Source of the DNA: Phoma sp. XZ068
Taxonomy: Eukaryota; Ascomycota; Dothideomycetes; Pleosporales; Didymellaceae
Length of the DNA: 64,000 nt
Assembly: GCA_004835665.1 (NCBI GenBank)
Contig: RBKR01000001.1
Span: 1,488,001-1,552,000 of the forward strand
Direction of reading: 5' to 3'
The position numbers and the translations under genes are program-made. Numbering within the stretch: position 1 is the first letter of the stretch; each line of letters opens with the position of its first letter. The notes beneath the pieces were generated by a model. The model searched no databases. It saw only the letters and a list, made by a program, of their open reading frames with translations, and had not been told where the DNA came from. Of this stretch, positions 1 to 10,953 are shown in pieces.

Positions 1-713
1 CAGCCTCATGGCGGAGCGCTGTTCATCTTCCAGCTTCAGTAAATGAACCTCTGCCGCGAACTACTGCTCTAAGGAACCTCTGCTTCGACAAATTCACTCA
101 ATGGGAGGCGAACCTGGGATGGGATAGAATCCGGTGGTTCCGATAACGTTGACGGCCATGTCCGGGAGATACCTGAAAGCGCAGCTCCTACCTGAGCGGG
201 ATGCATCCACAAAGATCATCGAATCCCTCACGACAAGCTCGTAAACAGGTACCCTATGCACTAATTTTGTACAGAAGAGCAGGGTGGCTTTACAAAGTCT
301 TCAGAAAAGCTTGTTCGATGTCTGAAACAGCTGAAGACTATTAAGAAAGAATAAAACCAACCCAGAAACATGCACTTGCACAACTTCTTGATAGGCAACG
401 GAATCCATGATTTAATTACACTAGAGAGATCACATTAATGAGAGAATGGTTGCCCCATTTTGTAATTTCCAAGAAAGATAAGCCGTATAACGCCTTGTCC
501 TCCATACTCGTACACTCATAGAAAGATCGTAACTCCGCGCATGAACATAGGCGGGGCAAAATTCCTAGGACATGGCAATAGTAAAAGAGAACATCCCTAT
601 GCACTTCTGAGACATGCCAAGGTCGTGTGGGTCTTGCTTTGTGACTACTTTGCGACAACAAGTCGTGCAGCCTGGCTTGGCAAATGGTAACAATGCTAAG
701 ACGCAGGGACTGC
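1..713. other. Intergenic, left edge
   Basis: No gene can be supported here. A short open frame runs from base 1 to a TAA at 40-42 and could be the tail of a gene cut by the window edge, but 13 codons are too few to judge. The right part lies just downstream of the ZIP transporter stop and probably holds its 3' UTR. Confidence 0.4.
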
Positions 714-2128
714 CTAAGCAAATGCGCCTACAATGGCCATGCTAATAAAATGTAAGTTTGTGAAAATTAATCAAGCCAGAGATTTGACTTACCCAGCAGC
801 ACCCAGGAGCACGTAGATGAAAGCCCTTGTCTTGTCCTTGCCTGTCAGGTTGTGGTTGGCTTCCTCAGAAAGGAAGTCTTCGGCAAGCAGGTCAACAAGG
901 GCTGCGTAGATTAGTAGTCCAGATGATATGGCATTGAAGACGCCCACGATGATGAGACCGAAGGCACTGTTTGGATCATACGAGCTGCGCGTAAACAGGC
1001 CAATAGCCTGGCCAATGGGGGCAGTAGTACCGAAAGCGATGACCAGAGCCCACGGCTTCCAACTGCCCTTGGGGTAAGGTACAGCTGCGATACGAGACCC
1101 AAGACCAAGACCTTCAAACATCTGGTGGAATACGATGGCAATGAGCAGAATGATGAAGCCTTCAGCTGTGATCGAGACAGTCATACCGACGAAAACGGAG
1201 TGGAAGAGAATACCACCTTCAATGAGAGTGATCTGCATAGACTGCTTCTTGAGCACAAGAGGATCGACGGGCTGGCTCTCAACATCCTCATCAAAGTATG
1301 ACACCTGCGCTTCAGGGCCCTTTTCTTGAGGATAGCTGGGAAGGGCGGGCATTGCGCGGTTGACCATGTTGACCATCTCTTCGCGTTGACGGACGTATTG
1401 CTCGTAGAAGACAATGAACCAGGGCGGCATCTCAGATCGTGGCTCCATCTCGTTGTGATTTTTGGGGAAGGAGAAGTTTTCAACTGGGTACGTGTGCTCA
1501 ACCCAGCCTCTCTTGTCATCGCGGATGGTCAACATGGTCCGTTGCGAATCGTAGCTGTTCCTCTTTTGCATGCTGTTGTTCATTGCCGCTTGGATGCCAG
1601 GGGGCGCTGCGCCTCCAGCGAATTCGTTGCCAGTTGCGCTTCCATGAGAGTGCCCACCAGTCTTCGCATTGAGCCACATCTCAACCACAAAGAGGATGAA
1701 AAGCGAGCCCATCATGATGACACCGGGGAGAGCAGGGTACTTGTCAGTGAACAGCTCGGGAAGACAGGGATCGTTAAGAGATTGGAATGCAGTTGGAAGG
1801 AGCTAGAGATATTAGAGAACGTTTCGGTATCAAGACGGCGTACTTACATGAACGAAGGCGGTGGCAATCAGGACTCCGGTACCAAAGTGCTTGCAGAAGA
1901 AGAACACCTTCGGTGGGATCTTCATCCACTTGACCTTCTTCGCAACAACTGGAAACCCACAGCCTCCGATGGATGCAGCGAACACAATGACTATATAACG
2001 GTCAGATCAGGGCGTCATGTATTGACTGGCACAACACCCAACTTACACACTGCAGCTACGTGCAAAGGAAAGTCATATTCGGCACCATCTGCCTCGCTGC
2101 CGCATTTTGGCTTCTCCATGGTAGACAT
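714..2128 (-). CDS. ZIP family zinc/iron transporter (plasma-membrane importer type)
   Basis: Four exons: 2128-2047, 1990-1848, 1802-793, 741-714; 420 aa. All introns are GT-AG and phases agree. ZIP proteins move Zn2+ or Fe2+ into the cytosol through eight membrane helices. Hydrophobic N-terminal helices are followed by a His loop (HSHG near residue 126) and a long variable region. The two metal-site helices carry HSVFVG (His276) and HQMFEG (His301, Glu305), the fungal/plant ZIP signature. The last exon is only 28 bp and gives the short C-terminal tail typical of the family. The start chosen is the first ATG of the exon reading MSTMEKPKCG; a second ATG three codons on is possible. It is divergent from the CDF exporter at 3622. 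Zinc is the likeliest substrate, by family only. Confidence 0.92.
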
Positions 2129-3621
2129 TGTGACAAAATTATCATAAGACCCGATACCTAAAGAAAAGAATCGCAGAGTCTAGTCCAGAACTGCCCGCAG
2201 CCTCGTCGCCAGCGACTGTAAACGAAGTGAAGTGAAAGGAAAAATGACAGGCAAAACTCTACCGGAGAGCGTTGTAGAGTGACCGAGCCCTAGTTGAAGG
2301 TTTGGTACAGGCTGGGCAAGAGGAGCTCGAGGCTATATGTTAAGCTTCAGGATTTGGCGAACAACAGAACCACTAACCGCATTCTGACTGATCAGCACAC
2401 CTCTAGAGCACACCAGGTGGGGAAATTGATGATGCGGTGGCCCCTGCCACAGATCCCGTATTAAGATAGGTGCTTCACATAAGAGCGCGGAGGTTCAGAC
2501 GGTGCCAGGAAGTGTCAGCGAGGCTTGTTCCAGGAACGCGTGGATCACAAGTACAACAGTGAATTTGAGGCTGCCAGGCTGCAGGTGGATATCATAGCTC
2601 GCAGTATTACCCAAGACTATTGGCAAGCGGCTGACGTGCTGAACGGGTTGGGGAGGCGGCTGGGCATGCCGCAGGAAGATCTGGGGTAGGACCCGCCATC
2701 ATGCGGCTTGCACTGTTGCGGTTCAAGTCTTGTTCCCACCGAGTGGGACAGCTTGCGAAGCGTGGGGACATGCACGCGCCGACAAGCCTTTTTCTGCGGC
2801 ATCTCCAGTTCGAGAACTTCGGTGCACAAACTCGGCCAAGCCAATGAAATGTTTTGCAGTTGTCGTGACGTGACTGGCCAAGACAGACTGGTTTCGCACT
2901 GAGTATGGCCGAGGACGCTTGAAACTTGGATTGACCTGGTATCGCAGGATGAGGATGGTGTTGTTTCTACAAACGCGCCACAGAGGCTCATCAAAACCGC
3001 CGTTGACCCGTAGCGCGTGTTGCGATTGGTGCGCCATTTAAGGGGGCCAGGTATTGCCAAAACTTGCACCCGGGGTTGCCCAGACGTCACATCTCCACTG
3101 CCAATTTGCAACATATCCACCTTTCTTGCTTTTGTCTCCTCAGAAGCCTCTATCAGTGCAATTAAGCTTTCACGCCACTTCCACTTGGAGATGACTGCAG
3201 TCTCGATCTCTCAAGAGCGGACGCTACCCCCGCTCCTCCGCACCTGCAGCTGCCAAGCACTCAATGGTATCAAGATCAGCCTAAGCACGCCTGGAAAATA
3301 CCATTTCTGGCTACACGAAATGCTTGATCTGGCCTGCTGGGTGCTTAGCGAGTTTCAGAATCCGCTTACTCTTTCCTTCGTTGTCCAGAGCCACGCAGAA
3401 TCACAGAACATCGCGGCCTGGAAGCGAAGCAGCCACAGGACATGACTATCAGGCTCGAACACAAGCCTCCTCAGGGCGGAGCGACGGACCGTGGCAAATC
3501 CTCTGGTTGTTTATTACTTCGCTGTCCCTGTACTGTGGTAGATGCCCTCCTTCATTCTACAACCCACTCAAAGATCGACATACGCGTCTAGCAGAAGGTA
3601 TCACACCATAACCCGGGAACA
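2129..3621. promoter_or_regulatory. Shared upstream region between ZIP and CDF genes
   Basis: This 1.5 kb lies between the divergent starts of a metal importer and a metal exporter, so it must hold both promoters. Several open frames exist (for example minus strand 2617-3120), but none resembles a protein family or has plausible splice structure. I could not identify a zinc-response palindrome with confidence. Confidence 0.5.
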
Positions 3622-5135
3622 ATGTCTTCCGAACCTCAGAGTAAGTCTCAGGCAGTTACCCAAAGATTCTGCCTCTGACAAATACCTCAGCCACTGCCAA
3701 TGAACAACCTCAAACTCAAATGGCCGATCAAGCATCCGCTCCAGCTGCCACGGCGCCAGTAGATGCCATCCAACAGCTGTCACGTACAACAACGAATTCC
3801 ACCCAGGTCGCCAAGGAGAATGCTACCGTCACTATCAATAGTGCTGACCCACTGGACCTTGGCAAGCACCGTCGATCAAACTTGACCCAGGCACAAATGA
3901 AAGCAGACTATCCTCAGGCTAACAAGAAGCGCATGAAGGTAAACAATATGTCAATGCTAAGCAGACACATCTGACCAAAAATAGAAATTCTACACAAGAC
4001 AGAACCAATTGATCGACCAATTCCTCCAGAGTGGCGATGAAGAGCGCTTAGCTGCTCTAGACACCATCGAGAACGGCCCCAAAGTGAAGTTTGCTGTCAA
4101 TGCTTCCTTCATAGTCAACTTCTGCCTGTTCGTCATTCAGATGTATGCTGCGATTTCCACTGGTTCCCTGTCCCTCTTCGCAACCGCAGCAGATGCCTTT
4201 ATGGATCTCGTTTCCTCGTGCGTCATGCTTGTCACGAGCCGAATGGCAGCACGGCCTAGCGTCTACAAGTACCCAGTCGGACGTACCAGGATAGAAACGA
4301 TCGGTATCATCATGTTTTGCTGCTTGATGACTACTGTTGCCATCCAGCTGATCATCGAGTCCGGGCGAGCGCTTGGTGCCGGTGCGAGGGAGTCTGAAGA
4401 ACTTCACATCATACCTATTGCTTTTGTGGCCACAGCCAGTAAGTGACACGTGCTCTTCGGCGCTGTTTTGAGAGACTGACCAGTACAGTCTTTGCCAAAG
4501 GTACGCTGTGCGCCTACTGCTTCGTCTTCCGCCGCTATCCTTCGGTTCATGTTTTCTTCATCGACCACCGTAACGATATCGTCGTTAATGCCTTTGGCCT
4601 TGCCATGTCCATCGTTGGAAGCCGTGTCGTCTGGTATGTCGATCCTATCGGTGCCATTCTCATCGGTCTCTTGATTCTTGTCTCGTGGGCTGCGAACGCT
4701 TTCGACCATGTCTGGCTTCTCGTCGGCAAATCGGCTCCCAAGGAGTTCCTGTCTAAGCTCGCATACTTGGTAGTCACACATGACAATCGTATTGAAAAAG
4801 TCGATACTGTAAGTGATATCCATCAGATTTCCAACCAACTGCTAACACTAGCGCAGTGCCGTGCCTACCACGCTGGGCAGAAGTACTACGTCGAGGTTGA
4901 CATCGTTATGGATGAGAATCTGCCACTCAAGATCACCCACGATGTCAGCCAGACGCTTCAGCGTAAGCTCGAGGGACTTGCAGACGTTGAACGAGCGTAC
5001 GTTCACGTCGACTATGAGAATGAACACGACATCAAGGAGGAGCACAAGCCTTTGTATGAGGTGACACAGCAGCGGTCGATCAAAGAGCGCGTGCAAGCGC
5101 TCAAATACATCTTCAAGAAGAGCAGTGCATCTTGA
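3622..5135 (+). CDS. Cation diffusion facilitator (CDF) transporter, manganese-type signature
   Basis: Five exons: 3622-3640, 3691-3938, 3985-4438, 4489-4808, 4857-5135; 439 aa. CDF proteins export divalent metals from the cytosol using a proton gradient. A soluble N-terminus of about 110 residues precedes six membrane helices and a cytoplasmic C-terminal domain (YYVEVDIVMDENLPL onward). The metal site shows D-x3-D in TM2 (Asp159/Asp163, DAFMD) and again D-x3-D in TM5 (Asp266/Asp270, DHRND). DxxxD in both helices is the hallmark of the Mn-CDF subgroup, while Zn-CDFs usually have HxxxD. So Mn2+ is the inferred substrate, with Zn2+ or Fe2+ possible. The first exon is only 19 bp (MSSEPQ), supported by a clean gtaagt donor and frame. 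Confidence 0.9.
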
Positions 5136-5491
5136 AAACTATATGGCTATCCTCACCATCTTTAAACCGAGCACCTTGATGATGCCCAGCATCTACGGAA
5201 CTCAGCAGGCAGGCCTGCGTCCCAACATAATGTTTGCTTTGTAGTTACTTCTATTACCCACGGCGGAATATTCAGATACCCAGCGCAGTCTATGCAGCAA
5301 AAAGACACGAATGAAATAATATCAGCATTTGTATTCTCATATCTCCATGAATTTCATTCATACTGCTTCGTTCAGCTAAAATTTGGTCAGCTCCGGTTGA
5401 CTTTCCTAGACAATCTCACGTTCAAATCGACACTATCTCACCTCTTCCTTTCTCCGCCTTTCTCCGTGCGCCACCCACCTGCATACCCGAA
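5136..5491. other. Convergent 3' intergenic region
   Basis: A 356 bp gap between the CDF stop on the plus strand and the stop of the minus-strand gene at 5492. It probably holds two overlapping 3' UTRs. I see no other structure. Confidence 0.4.
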
Positions 5492-6610
5492 CTACGCATA
5501 CACTGGAGGTTTACTCGCAGACTTATCAAACGCCTCTATTCGCCGCAAACGTACAAGACTATCGCGTTCCGCGGCCATCCTTATCACTTTCGTCTCCTCA
5601 CCGTCCCAACTACCATGTGAGTAAAACGCTTTAAAGGCTCGCTGTCGTGGCGCTCGATGTGATGGAAGAGTCGAATTTGGTGACAAGAGCCACCTAGCAG
5701 GGAAGATGGGTTGTTTTGAGGGCGAACAAAACGAGTTATCAAGAGGGCTCTCCAAGCCAGCAGAGTCCAAGGAATGTACAGGGGCCAGACAAGAAGACGC
5801 AAACGGCGGCGAAGATTGAAAGCGCTGAGGCTGGTTGGTCAATTCATAAGCAGCCTTCTCGGTGTGGTCGATCGCAGTATCTCGCCGCTTTCTGACCGCG
5901 CTTTCAACAGGTGCTTGCATATCTCGCCGTAGCCCATACTTCGTATACCGCTTTTCTAGCAACCGCGTGAGATGTCGTGGCTCACCTTCCATCTCCAAGA
6001 AGAATTTCCTTAGATCTGAATCTAATCTCCCCTCCGCATCAGCAATCAAGATACTCCACGCCATCATCTGCACATATTCGTCCGCAGACTTTGGCATCCA
6101 CGTCCTATCTTGGCCCGGCCCAAGAGCACCCCATATCCAAAATACGTCTCCGAGAGTGAGATTGTAAGTTTCGAGAAGCTGCCACAATCGTTCTAAGAGA
6201 TCGCGAGTAAGATGGTGCAATCCGAAAAGTTCGAGTATGACGTGGAGTTTGATCAACTTAACGGGCTCCTGTGGCAGTGAGTCAAGGTCTATACCAAAGA
6301 TGATGCCATCACGATGCTGGGCAATGATGGAATGTATGACATTGATCAGGAGGTTTTTATCGATTCCTTCGCTGGAGGGGAAGATGATTCGCGTACCGTC
6401 TATGCTGAGGTACTGGAGAAGAGTAGGCGCAGTATCTTTGAGCGGTTCTAGGGGAACATCATCGCAGATTACCTCACCGCGGAAGACGTTTGTATTTTCG
6501 ATTGCGATTTGCAGAAAGATTGGCGATATGGGTGTGTCATTGTCCCATGTTGAATGCAAATCTTCAGGTGCGATGTAAAGATACGCTGGTCTTCCTGCGA
6601 ATACATTCAT
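5492..6610 (-). CDS. Hypothetical protein, possible relative of the divergent neighbour
   Basis: Single open frame of 372 codons starting MNVFAGRPAYLYIAP; no family recognised. Residues about 60-210 look like a compact mixed alpha/beta domain: strands around RIIFPSS, then helices containing KLHVILELFGLHHLTRDLLE and DVFWIWGALG. The C-terminal 130 residues are polar, with Ser/Pro runs, and end in a charged stretch (ETKVIRMAAERDSLVRLRR). The domain order (strand, helix, KLH/AIH helix, a Trp-rich segment, a helix with MMAW or IMAW) parallels the gene at 7060 on the other strand, suggesting a diverged duplicate. The overall feel is of the fungal BTB-like hypothetical proteins, but no definite BTB core is visible. 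An in-frame intron in the Ser-rich part cannot be excluded. Confidence 0.65.
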   Translation of the reverse strand: MNVFAGRPAYLYIAPEDLHSTWDNDTPISPIFLQIAIENTNVFRGEVICDDVPLEPLKDTAPTLLQYLSIDGTRIIFPSSEGIDKNLLINVIHSIIAQHRDGIIFGIDLDSLPQEPVKLIKLHVILELFGLHHLTRDLLERLWQLLETYNLTLGDVFWIWGALGPGQDRTWMPKSADEYVQMMAWSILIADAEGRLDSDLRKFFLEMEGEPRHLTRLLEKRYTKYGLRRDMQAPVESAVRKRRDTAIDHTEKAAYELTNQPQRFQSSPPFASSCLAPVHSLDSAGLESPLDNSFCSPSKQPIFPARWLLSPNSTLPSHRAPRQRAFKAFYSHGSWDGEETKVIRMAAERDSLVRLRRIEAFDKSASKPPVYA

Positions 6611-7059
6611 TTTATATGGTCAGTTGCGGACGTAGTGAATGCACCTGGCGCGATTTTGATAGTGCCGGAAGTATCGATCTTGTAAGAGCAGCTAATTGTG
6701 CTTGTCAACGGAACACCCTTGTGATGGGCACAAGGAATATATATGCATCGTCAAGAAGGTCGAGCCACTATCAGTGAACAATGTTTCGAAGCGATGAAAC
6801 ACGCAATTAATGTATCATTACAACAGTCTCGTATGTCTGACAAAATTTGATCTGTAACTTATTTATCTGATATGCATATTTGGCAGCGTCTAGCACGGAG
6901 ATATCCATCCACATGATCATTCTGTGTGTCCAAGAGGCGTCAGTGGTAACGAGCAAACGCGACCCTTTCACTTCCTTTCACTTTCACCGTCGTGACACAG
7001 TAAATTCCTTTAGCCATGAGACCTTGCTCAAAGCCCTTTCCCATTTCCTTCAACACAAT
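6611..7059. other. Divergent upstream region
   Basis: A 449 bp gap between two divergent unknown genes, presumably holding both promoters. The frame of the right-hand gene stays open back to about 6880 but has no better start than the ATG at 7060. No repeat or motif stands out. Confidence 0.4.
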
Positions 7060-8779
7060 ATGTCCCACCTCCTGGAGTTTTCTTCTGTACCCCCTCGGCC
7101 ACACGGTCTCCGCACGCCTCCATACGTTGTCTTTGGTATAAACGGTACGGACATTACATCCTCACTCCCTCCACTCATCCCACTGAACCTCGTCCTCCAC
7201 TTCGCGCCCGCACTTCGGAAATGGGTCCTACCCGCCCCAAATCCTGAATACCTGCCGCGCCCCCTCGCACGCCAGTCCCTGCGCACGCCGCACGTAGGCA
7301 TTAACATCCTCGCTCCCATCGACGTTGTAGGACTAGGTTGGATCATCCTCCGCATGCTGCACCTCAGCGGCCGCAGTATGCCCCGGGAAACATTCAGCGT
7401 ACATCCCGATCTCGAAACCTCGCTGGCTATACACAACGCGTGGCTTGCGCTTGAACTGCCCTTCGAAGGCCTGCGCGGTCTACATACGCATATCCACGCG
7501 CAGCTCTTGCTCAATTCATCGCTAGTCTGCCTGTGGGATATGCGAGCGCTGTGGGACACGTTCCCTCACGACTCGCAGATTGTGTGGGCGATGGGGTTGA
7601 ACTACATGCAAGCACATGCCAATATGGATTTTCCGATCCACTCGCTTGAGATTATGGCGTGGTTCCAGTCTTCGCCAGAGTTGTATGTTTTTTTTGAGAG
7701 GTTGCGGGATGCGGTTCCGGAGGCTGCGGAGATGGGATGTGATACTGTGACTATCCCTGCGGCGGAATTGAAAGAGAAGATGGTTGGTATGGGGTATAAG
7801 ACTATTGGCAAGAAGGCAAGGAAGGCGATGAAGAAAATAGACGCTGTTAAGGGAGCTGATGAGCAGGCGGGCATCATGGAGCGCGGTTTCACCAGGAAAG
7901 TTAGTTACCAGGAGAAGCAGGAGCGAGAGACGAATGATTTCGAGGCACTGAGGACGAGGTTGAGGAGGACGAGGAGCGATGATAGTCTGAGATCGGTTGA
8001 CACTGCGATCTGGGATCCACAAACCCCGGAGGGTAAAGACGAGGAAGAAGAGGCGGTCTCAGACGACATGAACGACAGCAACAACTACTCCGGCGGATCA
8101 ATCAGCGCTGCGCTCGCCAGGACGTTGGAATCGATCCGTGTAAGGCGCGAAGCCCGGGCAAGGAAGAGCAAGCCATCGGCTGAACCGTTGTCAGATGATC
8201 TTGCCCTGGTCAATCGAGAGCGGTCCAGTGTTGAGATACAGCCGCGGTCTCGACATCGCAGATCCTCCAGCACCTCAGTGTCTGCAAGGAAACATGGTCT
8301 GTCTATGGCGGATTTGGCGACGAGGATACAAGTCCTGAAAGATAAGCAGAACAAGATAGCGCAAGAGGAAGGGGAGGACGATATTGATGATGATGGATGC
8401 GAAAGCAGTTGTACAGTTAGCAGAGCGGCTTTAAGTGGCAGCGTGAAGATAGGACGAATGAGCACCTTCAATCACCGTCACCGAAAACAAAAGGCCCCAG
8501 GTTTTGAGGGTAAGAACAACTTTGAGGGAGAATTACGCTCATCAAACGCGAGTTAAAGTTGGAGTGAGCAAGACCATCGGAGCTTTCTGGATATACACCA
8601 CAGACCCAAATGAACAATTCAAATCACTCCCACATCTGCACCCGCCAAGCCCAACACTCAGCCGCACCCAAACCTCACCCACCTTCCGCCGCCCTTCCAC
8701 CGGTCCCACGGCGTCCAACACGCCGTCTCAAAGGGCGGCGTTGCGGCGTGCTGTGATTGACGCGGACTTTGTGGCTTGA
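7060..8779 (+). CDS. Hypothetical protein with polar, basic C-terminal half
   Basis: Two exons, 7060-8509 and 8559-8779, 556 aa; the 49 bp intron (gtaaga...ttaaag) removes an early TAA and opens 73 more codons. No family recognised. Residues 1-270 form the ordered part: PPYVVFGINGTDITSSLPP near the start, then helices with AIHNAWLALELPFEGL, VCLWDMRALWD and LEIMAWFQSSPEL. Residues 280-470 are highly charged and low complexity (Lys, Arg, Glu, Ser), consistent with a disordered, perhaps nuclear, region. The last 60 residues are Ser/Thr/Pro-rich, ending RRAVIDADFVA. The start at 7060 has a good context (caacacaatATG); the frame is open upstream to 6880, so a longer N-terminus is possible. Possibly a paralogue of the divergent gene at 5492-6610. 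Confidence 0.65.
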
Positions 8780-9071
8780 GGCCGTGAAGCCCGCCTTACC
8801 GGAGCGGCGCCCACGGAACGCGTCCTCCCGTGCCATCGCGTTCACGCGCCGAGTCTTGGCGTGAATACAAAAGCGGGGTCTGCACCTGCGTCCCCAATAC
8901 CCACCAGCTTTATCCCAGCGCAGTAACCAAACACCCAAACAAACCCCTTTCTACACAACATTCGCCCATCGTCAATCTCAGCACATCAATTCAACTTCAT
9001 GGTAGCATCCAAACAGCACTTCGACTTCGCAATCCCCCGTGTATAAACGGATATACGAATATATCGCCATC

Positions 9072-9467
9072 ATGCCACTGTCTCGCCACCCCTCCCTGCC
9101 CTACATATCCACCCTCTTCGGCACCATCTTCCTTGCTTTCGGGACAACATACATCCTCTCCCCGCGTACCGGGTACTCTCTCTACGGATTCCGCTCCCAA
9201 CCCAGCACGCCGCACGACTGGGCGCTCATGGAGCGCGTGATGATTCTCTACGGGGCGAAGGATGTTTTCATCGCGGCGGCGATTTATGCGTCGACGTGGT
9301 GTGGGACGAGGAGGAGTGCGGGGCTTGTTGTGCTGGCTGCGGGGATGTGTGCGGGGGTTGATGGGTGGGTTGTTAAAGGGGAGGCGGGGACGGGGGAGTG
9401 GAATCATTGGGGGTATGGGGGTGTGATGGGGGTTGTTGGGATGGTTATGGCGGGGTTGTTGGGGTGA
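9072..9467 (+). CDS. DUF4267-type small membrane protein
   Basis: Single exon, 131 aa, hydrophobic with about four membrane helices: residues 10-30 (STLFGTIFLAFGTTYIL), 55-75 (ILYGAKDVFIAAAIYA), 85-100 (GLVVLAAGMCAGVDGWV) and the C-terminal glycine-rich helix. The pattern of a YGF/R segment followed by a KD-containing helix and a final DGW/V helix matches fungal DUF4267 proteins; their role is unknown. The start at 9072 (catcATGCCACTG) is preferred over the upstream ATG at 9039 because the upstream extension is not hydrophobic and is unlike the family. The coding strand drifts from C-rich to G-rich (poly-G third positions) after base 9240. Confidence 0.75.
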   Translation: MPLSRHPSLPYISTLFGTIFLAFGTTYILSPRTGYSLYGFRSQPSTPHDWALMERVMILYGAKDVFIAAAIYASTWCGTRRSAGLVVLAAGMCAGVDGWVVKGEAGTGEWNHWGYGGVMGVVGMVMAGLLG

Positions 9468-9589
9468 GGGAGGTGGAATGTGTGCTGGGTGTAGTTGTAT
9501 TGTATTTGTATGGTTCTGCTACTGGTTGTATGGTGAAGCTAGTTGTAACCAAGGTTGTTGATAGCGAGACGAAAGTCTGAGTTGGTAAT

Positions 9590-10567
9590 TCAAAGGCCAT
9601 CCCTGTGGACTACCTCCTGTCCTGCGAAGCTGCTCAGCACCTCATTAACAGCTGCAAGGCTGGTGGTGCGCATGTCCATCTTCCAGTCCTGGCTCTGATA
9701 CGGCGAGACGGGGGTTTGCGCATCATCAGCATCGTAGCTGTACAGCTCCAGACGCGGCCCGAAGAACAGCATACCGTGACCCTTCTCAACCCCTCCCACT
9801 ACGCCAAGCAAGTCTCCAAGAACGTCACCGCGGTGGTTGATGTTGGCGCGAGACCAGCGCTGGAACATTGCAAGATCGTCCAAAATGATGACGAGGCAGG
9901 TGTGCGTGCGATAAGACAAGATCTCCACACCTTCACCCTGGTCCGGAATCCCTTTCTTCACGACGAAAGCGGCCATATCTTCTGGTTCAATGTGATGCCA
10001 GTTTGCCTCGTACGAGTAATGGGTGTTGGTTTGTCTGGCTGCGCGCTTCTGCTTCTTCGATGGCGGTGCGTCTGGATCGGAGTCGGACTCGTTGCTCGCT
10101 TTCAGAATGAAGTTGACGCCTTTGGCAGAGTACGGGCCTAAGGCTGCTGGCTCCACCAGATAGCCTTGAGATGAAGGGTAGTGGCGCTGGAGCATGGCAA
10201 GAGCAAGATCTTTGGCGTGTTGCATGTGTGCGGATGTCTCGCTGATGGGAAATGCGTAGCTGGTGTGGTAGGTGTCGTACAGAGTCTGGATACGGTCATC
10301 GAGCGGTGAGCGGAGCTCATCGTCGCGGGGAGGCTGCTCATCAGGGACTTCCTCGTATGGCGCGTCAACCATCTCTTCAGATTTGTCAACGGCTTGAGTA
10401 TCGTGCTCTTCTGCGGTGACCGGTTCGAAGGGGTTTGTCCAGGCAGCGTTGGAAGACTGGGCAGGTTGAGTTGACTCGCTCTCAAGACCAAAGAGACTCC
10501 TGTTCACTTCCATGTTCGTGTGCGGGTGATCTAAGCTGACTTCGATGGGGAGGTTGTGAAGATCCAT
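9590..10567 (-). CDS. Hypothetical protein with central basic stretch
   Basis: Single exon, 325 aa, starting MDLHNLPIEVSLDHP; no family recognised. The first 90 residues are acidic and disordered-looking. Around residues 165-180 there is a Lys/Arg patch (PPSKKQKRAARQ) that could be a nuclear localisation signal. From about residue 190 on the protein is more ordered: EANWHHIEPEDMAAFVVKKG, then HTCLVIILDDLAMFQRW and GDVLGDLLGVVGG, ending with a helix that includes SLAAVNEVLSSFAGQ. The gene lies downstream of, and on the same strand as, the DUF2011 gene, with a 386 bp gap. Coding is supported by the length and the balanced composition only. Confidence 0.65.
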   Translation of the reverse strand: MDLHNLPIEVSLDHPHTNMEVNRSLFGLESESTQPAQSSNAAWTNPFEPVTAEEHDTQAVDKSEEMVDAPYEEVPDEQPPRDDELRSPLDDRIQTLYDTYHTSYAFPISETSAHMQHAKDLALAMLQRHYPSSQGYLVEPAALGPYSAKGVNFILKASNESDSDPDAPPSKKQKRAARQTNTHYSYEANWHHIEPEDMAAFVVKKGIPDQGEGVEILSYRTHTCLVIILDDLAMFQRWSRANINHRGDVLGDLLGVVGGVEKGHGMLFFGPRLELYSYDADDAQTPVSPYQSQDWKMDMRTTSLAAVNEVLSSFAGQEVVHRDGL

Positions 10568-10953
10568 TCTCGATGTGGTAGCTGTCTAGCAATCGTTGTG
10601 GCTTGCTGCCTTTCAAATCAGCTTTGTTTGGCGGGTGGAGTGAGTGTGTTGGCTGGCAGAGTCGATGGCACAGTCATGCCATCCGTTATGCAGAGACCGC
10701 AAGTGAAGGTGTCAAGCAAGCCGCGCGTGGTCCAGGTGCCGCAAGTGAAGGTGAGTCCGACGTCAAGCAAAACTTGATCGCGCCCACATTGAATTTCCAC
10801 GGATGTCCGAGCAGGGTTTGGCTGTGGATATAACCACAAGCGCAAAGAACACCAACACCTGTGGGCGTCCTTCATGACAATATGCCTTTAGTCGCTGTCA
10901 AGCAAAGTCCTGATGCACGGCCGCCAAGCCGAGGATTGACAGGATTAACAAGC
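10568..10953. other. Intergenic with a short direct repeat
   Basis: A 386 bp gap between two minus-strand genes, holding the 3' end of the DUF2011 gene and the promoter of the gene at 9590. The only structure seen is a 15 bp direct repeat (see the repeat at 10697). Confidence 0.4.
10697..10753. repeat. Direct repeat, two 15 bp copies
   Basis: The sequence ccgcaagtgaaggtg occurs at 10697-10711 and again at 10739-10753, a 42 bp period. Each copy is followed within 10 bases by gtcaagcaa. It lies about 130-190 bp upstream of the gene at 9590-10567 and could be a small duplication or a paired regulator site. Confidence 0.45.

Noticed and set aside
1..42. Open frame at the left edge ending in TAA, possible gene tail
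   Set aside because: Only 13 codons are visible, with no splice or family evidence.
2617..3120. 167-codon frame in the ZIP/CDF intergenic region
   Set aside because: No recognisable sequence, unusual composition, and it lies in a region needed for two promoters.
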